Source: Variovorax jilinensis
Lineage (GTDB): Bacteria; Pseudomonadota; Gammaproteobacteria; Burkholderiales; Burkholderiaceae_C
NCBI RefSeq assembly: GCF_030316885.1
Contig: NZ_JASZYQ010000013.1
Span: forward strand, 1-64,000
DNA length: 64,000 nt
Direction: 5' to 3'
Below are positions 19,592 through 28,498 of the stretch, in pieces (position 1 is the first letter of the stretch; the number at the start of each line of letters is the position of its first letter). Made by a program: the position numbers and the translations under genes. Below the pieces are notes generated by a model. It did not search any database. It was not told the DNA's origin and was given only the letters and a program-made list of their open reading frames with translations.

Positions 19592-19755
19592 ATCCGAGCG
19601 GCCTGCCCTTTCCACGCTTGCAGCCGCCTTCGATGCCGACCCGAGCGTGCTCGGCTTCGACGGGTCGAAGCCGCGATGATCCGCTGCGGCGCATGCCCCA
19701 GCGCACTTGGGAACCGCATTCAGATTGCGCGGTCACCAAGATGCCGCGCGATGGC

Positions 19756-20592
19756 TCAAGCTGCAAACAGATCCAGCTGGTCGAGACGGTGAGCGACCAC
19801 CTCCGCCCGGACTTGGTCCGGGCGTGCGTGCTGCGGATTTGTCGTCGGCACATCGGCGGCCAGGATCGGCACCGCGTGCGCTCGCGCCGCATCACCGTCC
19901 GCGGCGCGCCGATGCAACCGCCAGTCCCATCCACCCAGGACATGCGCCGGCGTCACCCAGTGCGCGCGTTCCTCGAGCGTCAGCGAGTTTCCGTGAACCA
20001 CGATCGCGGGCACGTGCAGCAGCGACAGTTGCAGGTACGCCATGTGAGCGGCCGTGGCGTCGATGTCGATGGCCGTGGCATGCATCGCCTGCTGATAGTT
20101 GACGCCCTCGGACATGATCGCGTCAGCGCACGCGATCACCATGCCTCCGGCGCCGCAGGCCGGTTCGCAGATCGAGACGAAGCCTTCGCGCTGAACCTTC
20201 TCCTTGACGTCGTTCAAGGTCACGCGCGCCATGAGCGACGCGATTGAATACGGCGTGAAGAACTGTCCCTTCCAATGGTCGGCCAGTTCCAGCGACATGA
20301 ATAGCTCGCCGAGGCAATCGGCGAACCCGCACGCCAGCCAGTCCACCAGGGTAGCCAACATGCGCGGGAAGCGGTCAACCTCTTCACGCGCGTAGCGGCC
20401 GACGATCTGCAAATAGCGCTCTTCGCGTACGGCGCGCTGCGCAACGTCAACGGCATTGCTGATCGCGAGCGCTCCAAGCTCGCAGAAGTCCGAGACGACC
20501 TGGTGCAGCCGGTGCCGATGCGCGTTCGCGCGGATGAGCTTCGTGAGCTCCCTCTTGTGGCTCTCAGGCCCGATAGGATGGCAAGCAGCCAT
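19756..20592 (-). CDS. N6-DNA-methylase-like protein lacking motif IV
   Basis: 278 residues. LELADHWKGQFFTPYSIASLMARV and the SAM-binding motif I SICEPACGAGGMVIA (about residues 140-155) are type I HsdM-like, and AIDIDATAAHMAYLQLSLLHVPAIVVHGNSL follows. The catalytic motif IV, (N/D)PP(Y/F), that should come next is absent; the position reads VHGNSL. The protein may bind SAM and DNA without methylating, or use another site. I recall homologues with the same feature on plasmids and integrative elements. It lies 103 bp after the DUF932 gene and probably belongs to its operon, behind element B. Confidence 0.75.
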   Translation of the reverse strand: MAACHPIGPESHKRELTKLIRANAHRHRLHQVVSDFCELGALAISNAVDVAQRAVREERYLQIVGRYAREEVDRFPRMLATLVDWLACGFADCLGELFMSLELADHWKGQFFTPYSIASLMARVTLNDVKEKVQREGFVSICEPACGAGGMVIACADAIMSEGVNYQQAMHATAIDIDATAAHMAYLQLSLLHVPAIVVHGNSLTLEERAHWVTPAHVLGGWDWRLHRRAADGDAARAHAVPILAADVPTTNPQHARPDQVRAEVVAHRLDQLDLFAA

Positions 20593-20695
20593 GATGTCGC
20601 GTTTTCTCTCTTGGTGACTTTGTGGTCAGAGGCCCGGCTGCCGCGATCAGCGGCTATCAGCAACGCACAGCGGCCGGGCCTCGCCTGCTTTTGAA

Positions 20696-21526
20696 TCAGG
20701 CCTTCAGGCGCTTCATCTCTTCGGCAAGCATCCAGAGCGCACGATTCACCTTGACGTTCTGGTCAATGCCCTGCACGGGCCGGGTGCGTTGCCGGCGCCC
20801 GTTCGTGGTCCTGGCCTCCAAGCCGCCACGCACCAGGTTCTCCTGAAGGCGGTTGAACGTGCTCCAGAGATCGGGCTTGTCGTCGGCCACGCGTCGCGGC
20901 GCGAGGACCTGTGCCTCGGTGATCGGCGCGGGCTTCGTCGCATCGGGCTCGTACTTCAGCGCGATTGCGGCCCGCGCAAGGATTTCGGCCTCTCCCCGAT
21001 CAAGCTCGACCCCGCGCATTTCCTCCCGCTGCTCGCGCACACGCTCGAAGCCGTCCAGCACTTCGAAAGCGCCTTCGATCACGTTGTGGACGACATCGCC
21101 CTTGTGGCGGACGCGGACATCGGCAACCGGATCCCCGTGCACAAGACCATTGGCACAGACGAAACGGAACAGACCCGCCATCGCTGCATAGCTGCTGGTC
21201 CCGTCGTGAGAGTTCAGCAAGATCACCTCGTTGGCTTCCGCGTCGTTGATCTGGTTCGCGTGCCTGAGGCGGATCATGTGTTTCGTGAAATCGCGCCGGC
21301 TCTCGTCGCGGACGCGTGTCTGCGCCACCATGAACGGCTGAAACCCCTCCTTGCGCAGACCATCGAGCACCGTCGACGTCGGGATGTACGTGTAGCGCTC
21401 AGAGCGACTGTCGTGCGCGGCATCCGCGAAGATCGATGGCGCTACCGCGCGCATCTGCTCGTCCGACAGCGGCTCCCGGCTGCGAAGGGATGGGGAATGA
21501 CGGCCAAAGCGTGAAGCTAGTTGCAT
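20696..21526 (-). CDS. DUF932 (phage/plasmid-like TIGR03299-type) protein
   Basis: 276 residues. Family features include YTYIPTSTVLDGLRKEGFQP, TKHMIRLRH, EVILLNSHDGTSSYAAMAGLFRFVCANGLV and HVVIEGAFEVLDGFE-like sequence (VVHNVIEGAFEVLDGFERV). DUF932 genes are common leading-region or phage genes of unknown function. A good ribosome-binding site (AAGGAGAG) precedes ATG 21526. Element B starts 91 bases upstream of the start. The methylase-like gene follows. Confidence 0.88.
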   Translation of the reverse strand: MQLASRFGRHSPSLRSREPLSDEQMRAVAPSIFADAAHDSRSERYTYIPTSTVLDGLRKEGFQPFMVAQTRVRDESRRDFTKHMIRLRHANQINDAEANEVILLNSHDGTSSYAAMAGLFRFVCANGLVHGDPVADVRVRHKGDVVHNVIEGAFEVLDGFERVREQREEMRGVELDRGEAEILARAAIALKYEPDATKPAPITEAQVLAPRRVADDKPDLWSTFNRLQENLVRGGLEARTTNGRRQRTRPVQGIDQNVKVNRALWMLAEEMKRLKA

Positions 21527-21616
21527 GTTTTTCTCTCCTTAAGTCCACCGGGTTCCAAGATTCCGCCCCATCAATTGATGGGTTCGGGGGCGAGTGGCAG
21601 CTCCCGGATTTCGCCG

Positions 21617-21791
21617 CCGTACTTCCTGAGTTCGCGCCCGGTGAGATGCGGCGGAGCGGATGGCGGGAGAGCAAGGGGGAAGTCTTCGTCACGCGCGAAG
21701 CGGGTTACGAACACCCCCTTGCAGGCGAAGCCGGTCTCACGGCAGCCGGGCCGCAAAGTTCACCGGGAATGGCGCGCACTCAGAAGTACGG
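21617..21791 (-). promoter_or_regulatory. Foldable element B (candidate ssDNA promoter or structured leader)
   Basis: Arms 21617-21644 and 21760-21791 pair along about 27 bp with one mismatch and two bulges. The inner hairpin has the same 9-bp arms as element A (GCAAGGGGG at 21671-21679, CCCCCTTGC at 21714-21722). Compared with A, paired positions change together, for example GAGTTCCTCGC with GCGAGGAACTC in A becomes GAGTTCGCGC with GCGCGCACTC in B. Between the element and the start codon, A has CCCAG-CAAC-CTGGG where B has CCCATCAATTGATGGG: again the pairing survives, not the sequence. Confidence 0.7.
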
Positions 21792-21872
21792 AGAGCACGG
21801 CGGATCTGCCACACGCCCCCGAACCCGGCGCGCGCCGAGCGCCTCCGCTGCCGCGTGCGGCCTGCCTGGCTG

Positions 21873-21993
21873 AGGCAACCGAAGGGCGCAGCGCCGAAGG
21901 CGCGAAGGCGTCAGGGATGGAAGCCCGAAGGGACGAGACCGAAGGACTCGATGCGGAGCACGAGAGCCCGACCCCCGAAGGGGAGACGCCCTC
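21873..21993. repeat. GAAGG-rich repeat, copy B2
   Basis: Matches 15422-15572: GGCAACCGAAGGGCGCAG, GGATGGAAGCCCGAAGGG, CTCGATGCGGAGCACGA and GGGGAGACGCCCT, with one copy of the 18-base unit instead of two. Same order and distance relative to its hairpin element as A2. Confidence 0.6.
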
Positions 21994-22346
21994 CCCTCGG
22001 GTGCAAGCAAGCCGGGCGCTGCATCGCGCGCCTGCCCAAGCACGCACAGGACCGACAACCAGTGCCGCTTGCTGGCAGCTCTAAGACCCCGCAGCTTGGT
22101 GGGCGATGGGCTGCGCAAGCCGCCCGCCCAGGCCGCACAGCACGTCGTGCGGAACACGGACCCCTGCGCAAGGCGCTCTCTAAGGGTCGCGATGGGCCTG
22201 GTCCCCGGGACGGAGCAAAACCTTCAACAGGCCCACACTGCTGATCGGCTGTCGGTTCCGCGAACCATCGCAGGGGCCGACGCGCAGCCCGTGTTCTCGG
22301 CCGCCGCGGCGCTCGGAACCCAGAACCCGCGCTGATGACGAAAACG
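21994..22346. other. No gene between repeat B2 and the RES toxin gene
   Basis: About 350 bp without a supportable gene on either strand. It lies downstream of the toxin gene and upstream of element B in minus-strand order, and is a likely place for a terminator, though I saw no clear one. Confidence 0.4.
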
Positions 22347-23003
22347 CTATTTCAGCGCCACGCCTGCGCCCATCTCATCAAGCAGGTCGATGATCTCCTG
22401 TTCGTAGGCTTGGAGCGGCCGCGAGTCGCCGTCATCCATGATCCCGGAGGGAATCCGATCACCAAAGAGGACGATGACCTCGGCCCGGTTGTCGCGCTTC
22501 GACATCCAGTGCAGCCCCTGGACATTGGGCATGTTCTCCCAGATCCACTGCGACCACGCCTGCGTGCGCGCGTAGTCACTCTCGTCGCCGCCGAAGAGCG
22601 AGCCGACAGTCAGGCCTGCCGCCTTCAGCCCGGTCGCGGTGAGGTTGACCAGACTGAGGGCCGGGGTGCGCACACGACTCAGGAACAGGTGATTGCCATA
22701 GTCGCGCTCGAGGTCGTGCAGGTAGCCGGTCGAAGGCGTGGGCACGTTGTGCAAGACCACCTCCGCGATCGCGGCATTCACAGTGCTGGCGGCGTAGAGC
22801 GTGGGAATGGGCTTGCCGGTCGCGGGATGGGTCAGGGGACTGAATCGCGCGTCGCCGAGGCCTGAATCGTTGAAAGATGCCGGCGCAAACTTCCCTGTCG
22901 CCACATCGAAGGCGTGCACGCGAAACCAGGCTCGCTCCTTGTGCGGAAGCGGACGGAAGGGATGGGCTGGCGGAGGGAGAGGCAATGCCGGGCGGCTAGC
23001 CAT
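22347..23003 (-). CDS. RES domain toxin (NAD+ phosphorylase family)
   Basis: 218 residues. The RES fold is indicated by WFRVHAFDVATGKFAPASFND, PTLYAASTVNAAIAEVVLHNV (the Tyr and Glu of the active-site region), SLVNLTATGLKAAGL and the C-terminal LHWMSKRDNRAEVIVLFGDRI. RES toxins degrade NAD+ and stop growth. Its start at 23003 overlaps the antitoxin stop by 8 bp, the usual antitoxin-first order. In this context it would serve plasmid maintenance. Confidence 0.85.
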   Translation of the reverse strand: MASRPALPLPPPAHPFRPLPHKERAWFRVHAFDVATGKFAPASFNDSGLGDARFSPLTHPATGKPIPTLYAASTVNAAIAEVVLHNVPTPSTGYLHDLERDYGNHLFLSRVRTPALSLVNLTATGLKAAGLTVGSLFGGDESDYARTQAWSQWIWENMPNVQGLHWMSKRDNRAEVIVLFGDRIPSGIMDDGDSRPLQAYEQEIIDLLDEMGAGVALK

Positions 23004-23694
23004 GCACAGCGCCCACGACCTGCCGTTCCGCGGCCCTGATCACAGCCTTCGGATCACCCTTCACCACCTCGCGCGGCCGCCGCCCCTGCAAGGCCGCATT
23101 CGTCGATTCGAACCAGGAAGCGAGCCGAAGCGGTGAGTAACCCTCGAGGACGGCGAGCACCTTCTTGATCTCCGGCACCGGCTTCCAGGATTCGCCAAAC
23201 ACATAGGCAGGAAACATCTTCTTGCCGCGGTGATCGATGGCAAACACCTGCTTGTTCTGCAGCCAGCGGCTCGCGGTCGCATGCGGGTTTGCCGCATTCG
23301 GATCGAGCTCGCGGCCGATCTCGGCCGCCGAAAGCCAGTCCGTGCCGTTCATGATCGCAGCCAGCGCCCGCATCTCGAGGTCGGTACGGCTGACCGCGCG
23401 TCGGCGCGGCTCATAGGAATCGGCCAGCTCCTGAAGAGACGCCTGCTCGACCTTGTTGATCGCCAAGCGCACCTGCGCCAACACGCCGGAACTGACTTTG
23501 CGGTCCTTGGGACTCTGGGCGACGCGCGCTGCTTCATCCATGATGAGACTGGTCGCGACACGCACGCTGTCCAACATGGTGGCGATGGTTTCCACGTCCA
23601 GATCCGGGACGCCGGCGCCACCCCCGCCCGCGAGGCGGTCTGACATGCTGCGGCGTGGCGGGAATCTCTGGAAGAACGAGGATGCGAGAGTCAT
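22996..23694 (-). CDS. Antitoxin with Xre/MbcA/ParS-type C-terminal domain
   Basis: 232 residues, about 70 longer than common RES-partner antitoxins. The C-terminal LAVLEGYSPLRLASWFESTNAAL and GRRPREVVKGDPKAVIRAAER match the toxin-binding domain (DUF2384 style). A central winged-helix-like part (DWLSAAEIGRELDPNAANPHATASRWLQNKQVFAI) may bind DNA for autorepression. The N-terminal 90 residues are helical and unassigned. Overlap with the toxin gene indicates co-expression. Confidence 0.8.
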   Translation of the reverse strand: MTLASSFFQRFPPRRSMSDRLAGGGGAGVPDLDVETIATMLDSVRVATSLIMDEAARVAQSPKDRKVSSGVLAQVRLAINKVEQASLQELADSYEPRRRAVSRTDLEMRALAAIMNGTDWLSAAEIGRELDPNAANPHATASRWLQNKQVFAIDHRGKKMFPAYVFGESWKPVPEIKKVLAVLEGYSPLRLASWFESTNAALQGRRPREVVKGDPKAVIRAAERQVVGAVHG

Positions 23695-23843
23695 GAGTAG
23701 ATTTTACGCCTCATTATTCTCGCATGCAACGCATGGAACCGGCTCGGAGGCCGTCGTGGTCATGGACTCTCCCCCTCGGCCACTTTCGCCTATTCAAGGC
23801 GGAGTCGAAGCTCCGCGAGGATTTGGTGTGTTGAGCACGACAG

Positions 23844-24302
23844 TCACAGGTGCTTCCGGTAAAACACCCGGTCGTAGCCACCTTGGGGGCGACGGTCATA
23901 CTCGACGTAACCGATGCGTGGATAGAGGACCTGGTTCTCGGTCATCTTGGAATTGGTGCAAAGGTATAGCGCGTCGTGGCCGCGTGCCCGAGCCGTTGTC
24001 TCCGCGAACGTTAGCAATGCGCGGCCCACGCCCCTGCCGTGCATGCGCGGTAGCGCCGCGACCGTGTCGATGTAGAACCCGTCGTCGGTCTCGTACTGGA
24101 CCAGGACGCCCACCACATCGGAACCCTGCTCCGCAACCCAGACCTTCTGCTCGGCAATGAGTGCCGGGTAGTCCAGCAGCATTGGCGCCGGCATTCGGCC
24201 AATCCGCTCGATATATCGCTCGAAGGCTGCATGGACGCACGCAGCCGCAGAAGGTGCGTCCACCGGGCAAGCTGCTCTCACCGAGATGGCGGGTGCCGTC
24301 AT
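23844..24302 (-). CDS. GNAT family N-acetyltransferase
   Basis: 152 residues. The acetyl-CoA pyrophosphate loop is seen in ALPRMHGRGVGRALLTFAE (R/Q-x-x-G-x-G/A), preceded by DGFYIDTVAAL and followed by ALYLCTNSKMTENQVLYPRIGYVEYDRRPQ. The ATG at 24302 gives the standard GNAT length; the open frame extends upstream without family resemblance. Substrate unknown. It stands alone between the toxin-antitoxin pair and the divergent carboxypeptidase gene. Confidence 0.88.
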   Translation of the reverse strand: MTAPAISVRAACPVDAPSAAACVHAAFERYIERIGRMPAPMLLDYPALIAEQKVWVAEQGSDVVGVLVQYETDDGFYIDTVAALPRMHGRGVGRALLTFAETTARARGHDALYLCTNSKMTENQVLYPRIGYVEYDRRPQGGYDRVFYRKHL

Positions 24303-24527
24303 GCTGAAGAGATGGTTGAGCGCCGATGGAGGGCGGTGGAAGTGAACTGCAAGCCTCGAGCCGAATGGCCAGCATTTTGGCGAGCCAACGCTGCGGCCGC
24401 AAGGCAGAAGATGGGCACGCCCGATCGCGCACCACTCCGGAAAAAAGAAACCCTTCGGTATGAACTTTGGGGGCATATTGGATTCGTAGGAAGTTGAAAC
24501 TGAGACCCACGCCGCAACGCATCCGAT

Positions 24528-25790
24528 ATGCCGTCCATCAAGCAAACCGCACTCTCTACTGTTCTCTCTTTGTTCCTCGCGACCACCACGGCCACCTTCG
24601 TGCCGTACTCCGCGGCTCTCGCATCTCCGAACCACCCCACCAAGCCGGCTGTCATCAAGAAGCCGGCGGCTGGAGCAACGCGTGCGAAGTCTGCGACGCC
24701 TGCAGCGGCACAGATGGCAAGCGGTGGGCTGCCGGTGCTACCCGCCAAAGCGTGGTTGCTGATGGATTTCGAATCCGGCCAGGTGCTCGCCTCTGAAAAG
24801 CCTGATGAGCCGCTGCCGCCGGCGTCACTCACCAAAATGATGACAAGCTTCCTTGTGGAGCAGGCATTGCGATCGGGCAAGCTCAGGAAGGACGACCTTG
24901 TTGCGGTCAGCCAGAATGCCTGGTGCCGGGGGTCGGGCTCCGAGTCGTGTATGTACCTGCCACTCAACAGCCAGGCGACAGTGATCGACATCCTGCGCGG
25001 CATCATCGTCCAGTCGGGCAACGACGCGTCCAAGGCGATCGCCGAACACATGGCCGGCTCCGAGGAGAACTTTGCGAAGCTCATGAACGCGGAAGCGCAG
25101 CGCCTGGGGATGACGCAGACCCGTTTCGTGAATGCAACGGGTCTGCCCGACCCGGGGCACCGGTCGTCGGCGCGCGACCTTGCAATCCTGGCGCGCGCCA
25201 TCATCCGCGATAGCTCTGAGTTCTATCCGATCTACGCGGAGCGCGAATTCAAGTACAACGGCATCAAGCAGGGAAACCGGAACGCCCTGCTATACACCGA
25301 TCCCACAGTCGACGGGCTGAAGACCGGCCACACCCAGGAAGCGGGCTACTGCCTTGTCACTTCGTCGACGCGAAGCGGGATGCGCCTCATCACGGTCATC
25401 CTCAACACGGATAGCGCGCAGGCGCGGGCCGACCAGACGCGCGCCTTGCTTGGGTGGGGCTACGGCAACTTTGAAAAGGCCACGCCTATTCAGCCAAACA
25501 CAACGGTGGCCGCGGCCAAGGTGGACTTCGGCAAGTCCGACACGGTTTCTGCAGTTCTGGGGTCGCCATGGACGGTCACCGTACCGCGTGGCCAGCAGGT
25601 GCAGACCTCGGTGCAAATCAAGCCGGCGCTTGAAGCCCCGGTGAGCAAGGGCGCTGTGATTGGCAAGGTCGTCGCGACTTCGGGCGGCAAGCCGGTGGGA
25701 GAAGCCCCATTGGTCGCGCAAGCCGACGTGGAGCGCGCGGGCCTCATGCTTCGTTCATGGCAGCACGTCGCCAAGCTGTTCGGCAAGTGA
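24528..25790 (+). CDS. D-alanyl-D-alanine carboxypeptidase (PBP5/6 family)
   Basis: 420 residues. A signal peptide (about 1-33) is followed by a Pro/Ala/Lys-rich linker. The penicillin-binding motifs are S-x-x-K in PPASLTKMM (nucleophile serine), SGN in IVQSGNDASKAIAEHM and KTG in VDGLKTGHTQEAGYC. The C-terminal beta domain (WTVTVPRGQQVQTSVQIKPA) and final helix LMLRSWQHVAKLFGK, a likely amphipathic membrane anchor, complete a class A low-molecular-weight PBP. It removes the terminal D-Ala of peptidoglycan pentapeptides in the periplasm. An extra copy on a mobile replicon may affect beta-lactam tolerance; that is speculation. Confidence 0.94.
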   Translation: MPSIKQTALSTVLSLFLATTTATFVPYSAALASPNHPTKPAVIKKPAAGATRAKSATPAAAQMASGGLPVLPAKAWLLMDFESGQVLASEKPDEPLPPASLTKMMTSFLVEQALRSGKLRKDDLVAVSQNAWCRGSGSESCMYLPLNSQATVIDILRGIIVQSGNDASKAIAEHMAGSEENFAKLMNAEAQRLGMTQTRFVNATGLPDPGHRSSARDLAILARAIIRDSSEFYPIYAEREFKYNGIKQGNRNALLYTDPTVDGLKTGHTQEAGYCLVTSSTRSGMRLITVILNTDSAQARADQTRALLGWGYGNFEKATPIQPNTTVAAAKVDFGKSDTVSAVLGSPWTVTVPRGQQVQTSVQIKPALEAPVSKGAVIGKVVATSGGKPVGEAPLVAQADVERAGLMLRSWQHVAKLFGK

Positions 25791-26221
25791 GCCAAGCGCC
25801 AAGTACAACGACGTGACGTCGATGCCGACGTCAGTGGTGAGTTCGTAGAGATCGCGTCACCCCGTCCGGCTCCTGACGTCCCTTAGAGATGCGGTTGCCA
25901 GGACCCGCCTCGGCCAGGTGGACGGGTCCGAGGTAGAAGGATGGGGCTGGGGATGGGTCAGGAAATTGACCCTTGACGGGGGAATCCACGCAGGCTGGGT
26001 GCTAGCAAGCGGATGTGGCCGGACGCTTCCTTCAGGCGGCGGCCAATGGAGGCCGCGCGAATCTTCTGAACCGGGACATCGGCGACGTACGCCGTCCAAC
26101 CTACAGCACGTCAGCCTCCCGGCCTAGGGGCCCGCGTTGCGGCAAGGCTACAAATGCACTGACTGTCACGGCACCGCTGTCGCCGTTGCGCCTCTTTCTT
26201 ACCAATCCTCTGTTAACTCCT
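25791..26221. other. Intergenic, 431 bp, no gene
   Basis: No supportable gene. The patatin frame is open back to 26015, but those residues are not conserved-looking. The stretch should hold the patatin gene promoter; no clear operator was seen. Confidence 0.45.
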
Positions 26222-27235
26222 ATGTCCGAATCAACCCGCACGGGCTCCAAGGTCCTCAACCTCGCACTTCAAGGCGGCGGCGCACACGGCGCATTCACCT
26301 GGGGTGTGCTCGATGCCCTGCTCGACCAGCCTGACATCCAAATCGGCCGCGTGAGCGGCACCAGCGCCGGCGCGCTAAACGGCGCCGCGCTGGTGTCAGG
26401 GTTGGTCACCGGTGGCCGCCAGGCCGCCAAGGACAACCTTGAGCGGCTGTGGCACAAGGTCGCCGAGGTCGGCGCACCCATGACGTTCATGCTGCTGCCG
26501 CTGCGCAAGCCCGGCATGGGCGTCTGGGACGACGCCCTGCCGCTGTTGTCTCCTTACCAGACCAACCCAGTGGCGCTCGCGCCCCTGCGCCACGTCCTCG
26601 ACGCGGTCGTGGACATCGAGGCATTGCGCACGCCCTCCCCCCACCCACTGTTCGTCAATGCGGTGAATGTCCACTCCGGGCTGTCGCGGGTTTTCGGACC
26701 GCAGGACATTTCAGCCGACGCGATCCTCGCGTCAGCCTGCGCCCCGTTGATGTTTCAGGCCGTGCAGATCGAGGGCGAGTCCTACTGGGACGGCAGTTAC
26801 GCAGGCAACCCGATGCTCTGGCCCTTGTACCGTGGGGACCTCGACACCGACATCATGATGGTTGAGCTCACACCATTGCACCGCCCCGAAACGCCGACCA
26901 CGGCAAAGAACATCCTGAACCGGATCAACGAGATCGCATCGATCAACGGGCTCATCTCCGAAGTTCGTGCGCTGGAGACGCTCAATCGCTCGGTGGCCGA
27001 AGCCGACATTCGGCTGCATGTGCTGAGCCTGCCGGACGCGGGAAGTGCGAGCGAGATCGAGCCCTCGATCAAACGCACGGTTGGACCGACGCTCTTCGAG
27101 TCGCTGCGCCGCACGGGCCGGGCTGCGTGCGAAGTGTGGCTCGAGGAGAATCGCAGCCAGCTCGGTCGCCACGCCACTGTCGACCTGGAACAACGCTACC
27201 TGGCGCCGTACGCGCAACCCACAGTCCCCGCATGA
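26222..27235 (+). CDS. Patatin-like phospholipase
   Basis: 337 residues. The oxyanion-hole motif LQGGGAHGAFTWGVLD lies at 15-30, the nucleophile elbow GTSAG (Ser about 46) in RVSGTSAGALNGAAL, and the catalytic aspartate in YWDGSYAGNPML (about 182). The ATG at 26222 begins just ahead of the first conserved strand. No signal peptide, so it is cytoplasmic or a bacterial-type secreted effector by an unseen route. It should hydrolyse acyl esters of lipids. Confidence 0.93.
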   Translation: MSESTRTGSKVLNLALQGGGAHGAFTWGVLDALLDQPDIQIGRVSGTSAGALNGAALVSGLVTGGRQAAKDNLERLWHKVAEVGAPMTFMLLPLRKPGMGVWDDALPLLSPYQTNPVALAPLRHVLDAVVDIEALRTPSPHPLFVNAVNVHSGLSRVFGPQDISADAILASACAPLMFQAVQIEGESYWDGSYAGNPMLWPLYRGDLDTDIMMVELTPLHRPETPTTAKNILNRINEIASINGLISEVRALETLNRSVAEADIRLHVLSLPDAGSASEIEPSIKRTVGPTLFESLRRTGRAACEVWLEENRSQLGRHATVDLEQRYLAPYAQPTVPA

Positions 27236-27671
27236 AGACCCGACGGTCGGTACAGCTCGCCTTGGCGACCGTTGCGTCGGCGGCGCCCGTTCGCCCCGCC
27301 AAGAAAGGGAGGAGAACGGCGAACGCCTCGATCTCGCTTCGCCGGCCGCTGTTGGTCGACTATGAGGTTTGGATGGCTTGGACCGCGCGGGAACTGGCAG
27401 AGCCTCAGAAGCGAAAGCCGCCAGGTGCGAATCGCGCCGTTTAACATCCATTGACATCGCAAGCGCATCGCGCCGCTGCGAGCATGGTTGATGTTGCTCA
27501 CACTCGATATCGTGTGTGTGAGGATCTCAACGATCGCTGCAGCCCGCGCCACGCGTGGTCTACGCACTGCGAGCCGACTAGGGCAGCGACGACGTCATCA
27601 ACTTGCGCACTTCACCGACAGCGCTAGGAAAGCGAGCATGCCAAGGTTCGTCGACATCCTCGGAGATCGCG
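27236..27671. other. Intergenic, 436 bp, no gene
   Basis: No supportable gene. The sequence just right of the patatin stop codon is open in one frame but of non-protein-like composition. It must contain the promoter of the DUF4142 gene. Confidence 0.4.
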
Positions 27672-28196
27672 ATGGCTTTTCGTTCCATGATCGGTGCACT
27701 GCTTGCATCGGCTGCTATTGCCTTGTCGTTTTGGGCTGTTGCGCCAGCCAGCGCGACACCCGATCGCTTGGACAAGGCCGATGCCGACCTGCTCGTGGCC
27801 ATAGATGCAGCCAATCGTGCAGAGATTGCATCGGGAACACTCGCACTCGAGAAATCCGGGAACACGGAACTCAAGGAGCTCGCGGACGCCATGATTGCGG
27901 ATCACACCAAGGCCGGGATCGAAATCAAAAAACTTGCGGTCGCGCGCAACTTCAAGTTTCCCGCGGACGCGAAGGCTGAGAGGGACAGCCCATGGCCGGA
28001 GCTGGCGGGTGTCGAATCGAAAGGTTTCGATCAAGTGTTTGTCCGAGCCGCGATCGCACACCATGTAGTCGCAGAGCAACTTCTGAAAAGGACGCAGATG
28101 AGCGCGCAGGATGTTGAGCTGAGGGAGCTTGCAGCCCGCATGCTCCCGGTGGCGCAAGGCCACCTTCAGAGCGCCCGACGACTGACGCCGAGATGA
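27672..28196 (+). CDS. DUF4142 exported protein
   Basis: 174 residues. The signal peptide (MAFRSMIGALLASAAIALSF, ending about residue 29 at APASA) precedes a helical ferritin-like DUF4142 domain: DADLLVAIDAANRAEIASG, ELKELADAMIADHTKAG, then AAIAHHVVAEQLLKRT and LRELAARMLPVAQGHLQSAR. The repeated His/Asp/Glu helices resemble a metal-binding four-helix bundle. Periplasmic, function unknown. The start at 27672 puts Met directly before the signal peptide. Confidence 0.88.
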   Translation: MAFRSMIGALLASAAIALSFWAVAPASATPDRLDKADADLLVAIDAANRAEIASGTLALEKSGNTELKELADAMIADHTKAGIEIKKLAVARNFKFPADAKAERDSPWPELAGVESKGFDQVFVRAAIAHHVVAEQLLKRTQMSAQDVELRELAARMLPVAQGHLQSARRLTPR

Positions 28197-28498
28197 TGCC
28201 CGTGCGGGGGCCTCGCGGCTGAGGACCCCGCGATGCGAGCAGTTCCGCGCGGACGAAAGACAGGTCCGCGTTGTCGGACCGACGCGTACATTTTTCGCCC
28301 GCATCGCATCGTCGGCTCCACTAGGCACACGGAAGTCACAGCACACATGCGGGAAATCCCCGCTCCCTCGCGCACCCAGCACACGTCCAATGACAGCAAG
28401 GGACGAGAGAGAGTCATCGTGAGATTCAGACTCGCGACCGGCACGCAACAGAATGGGCGCGGTGCTCGGATGTGGAATGGTCCTTGCAGGAGGAGGCC

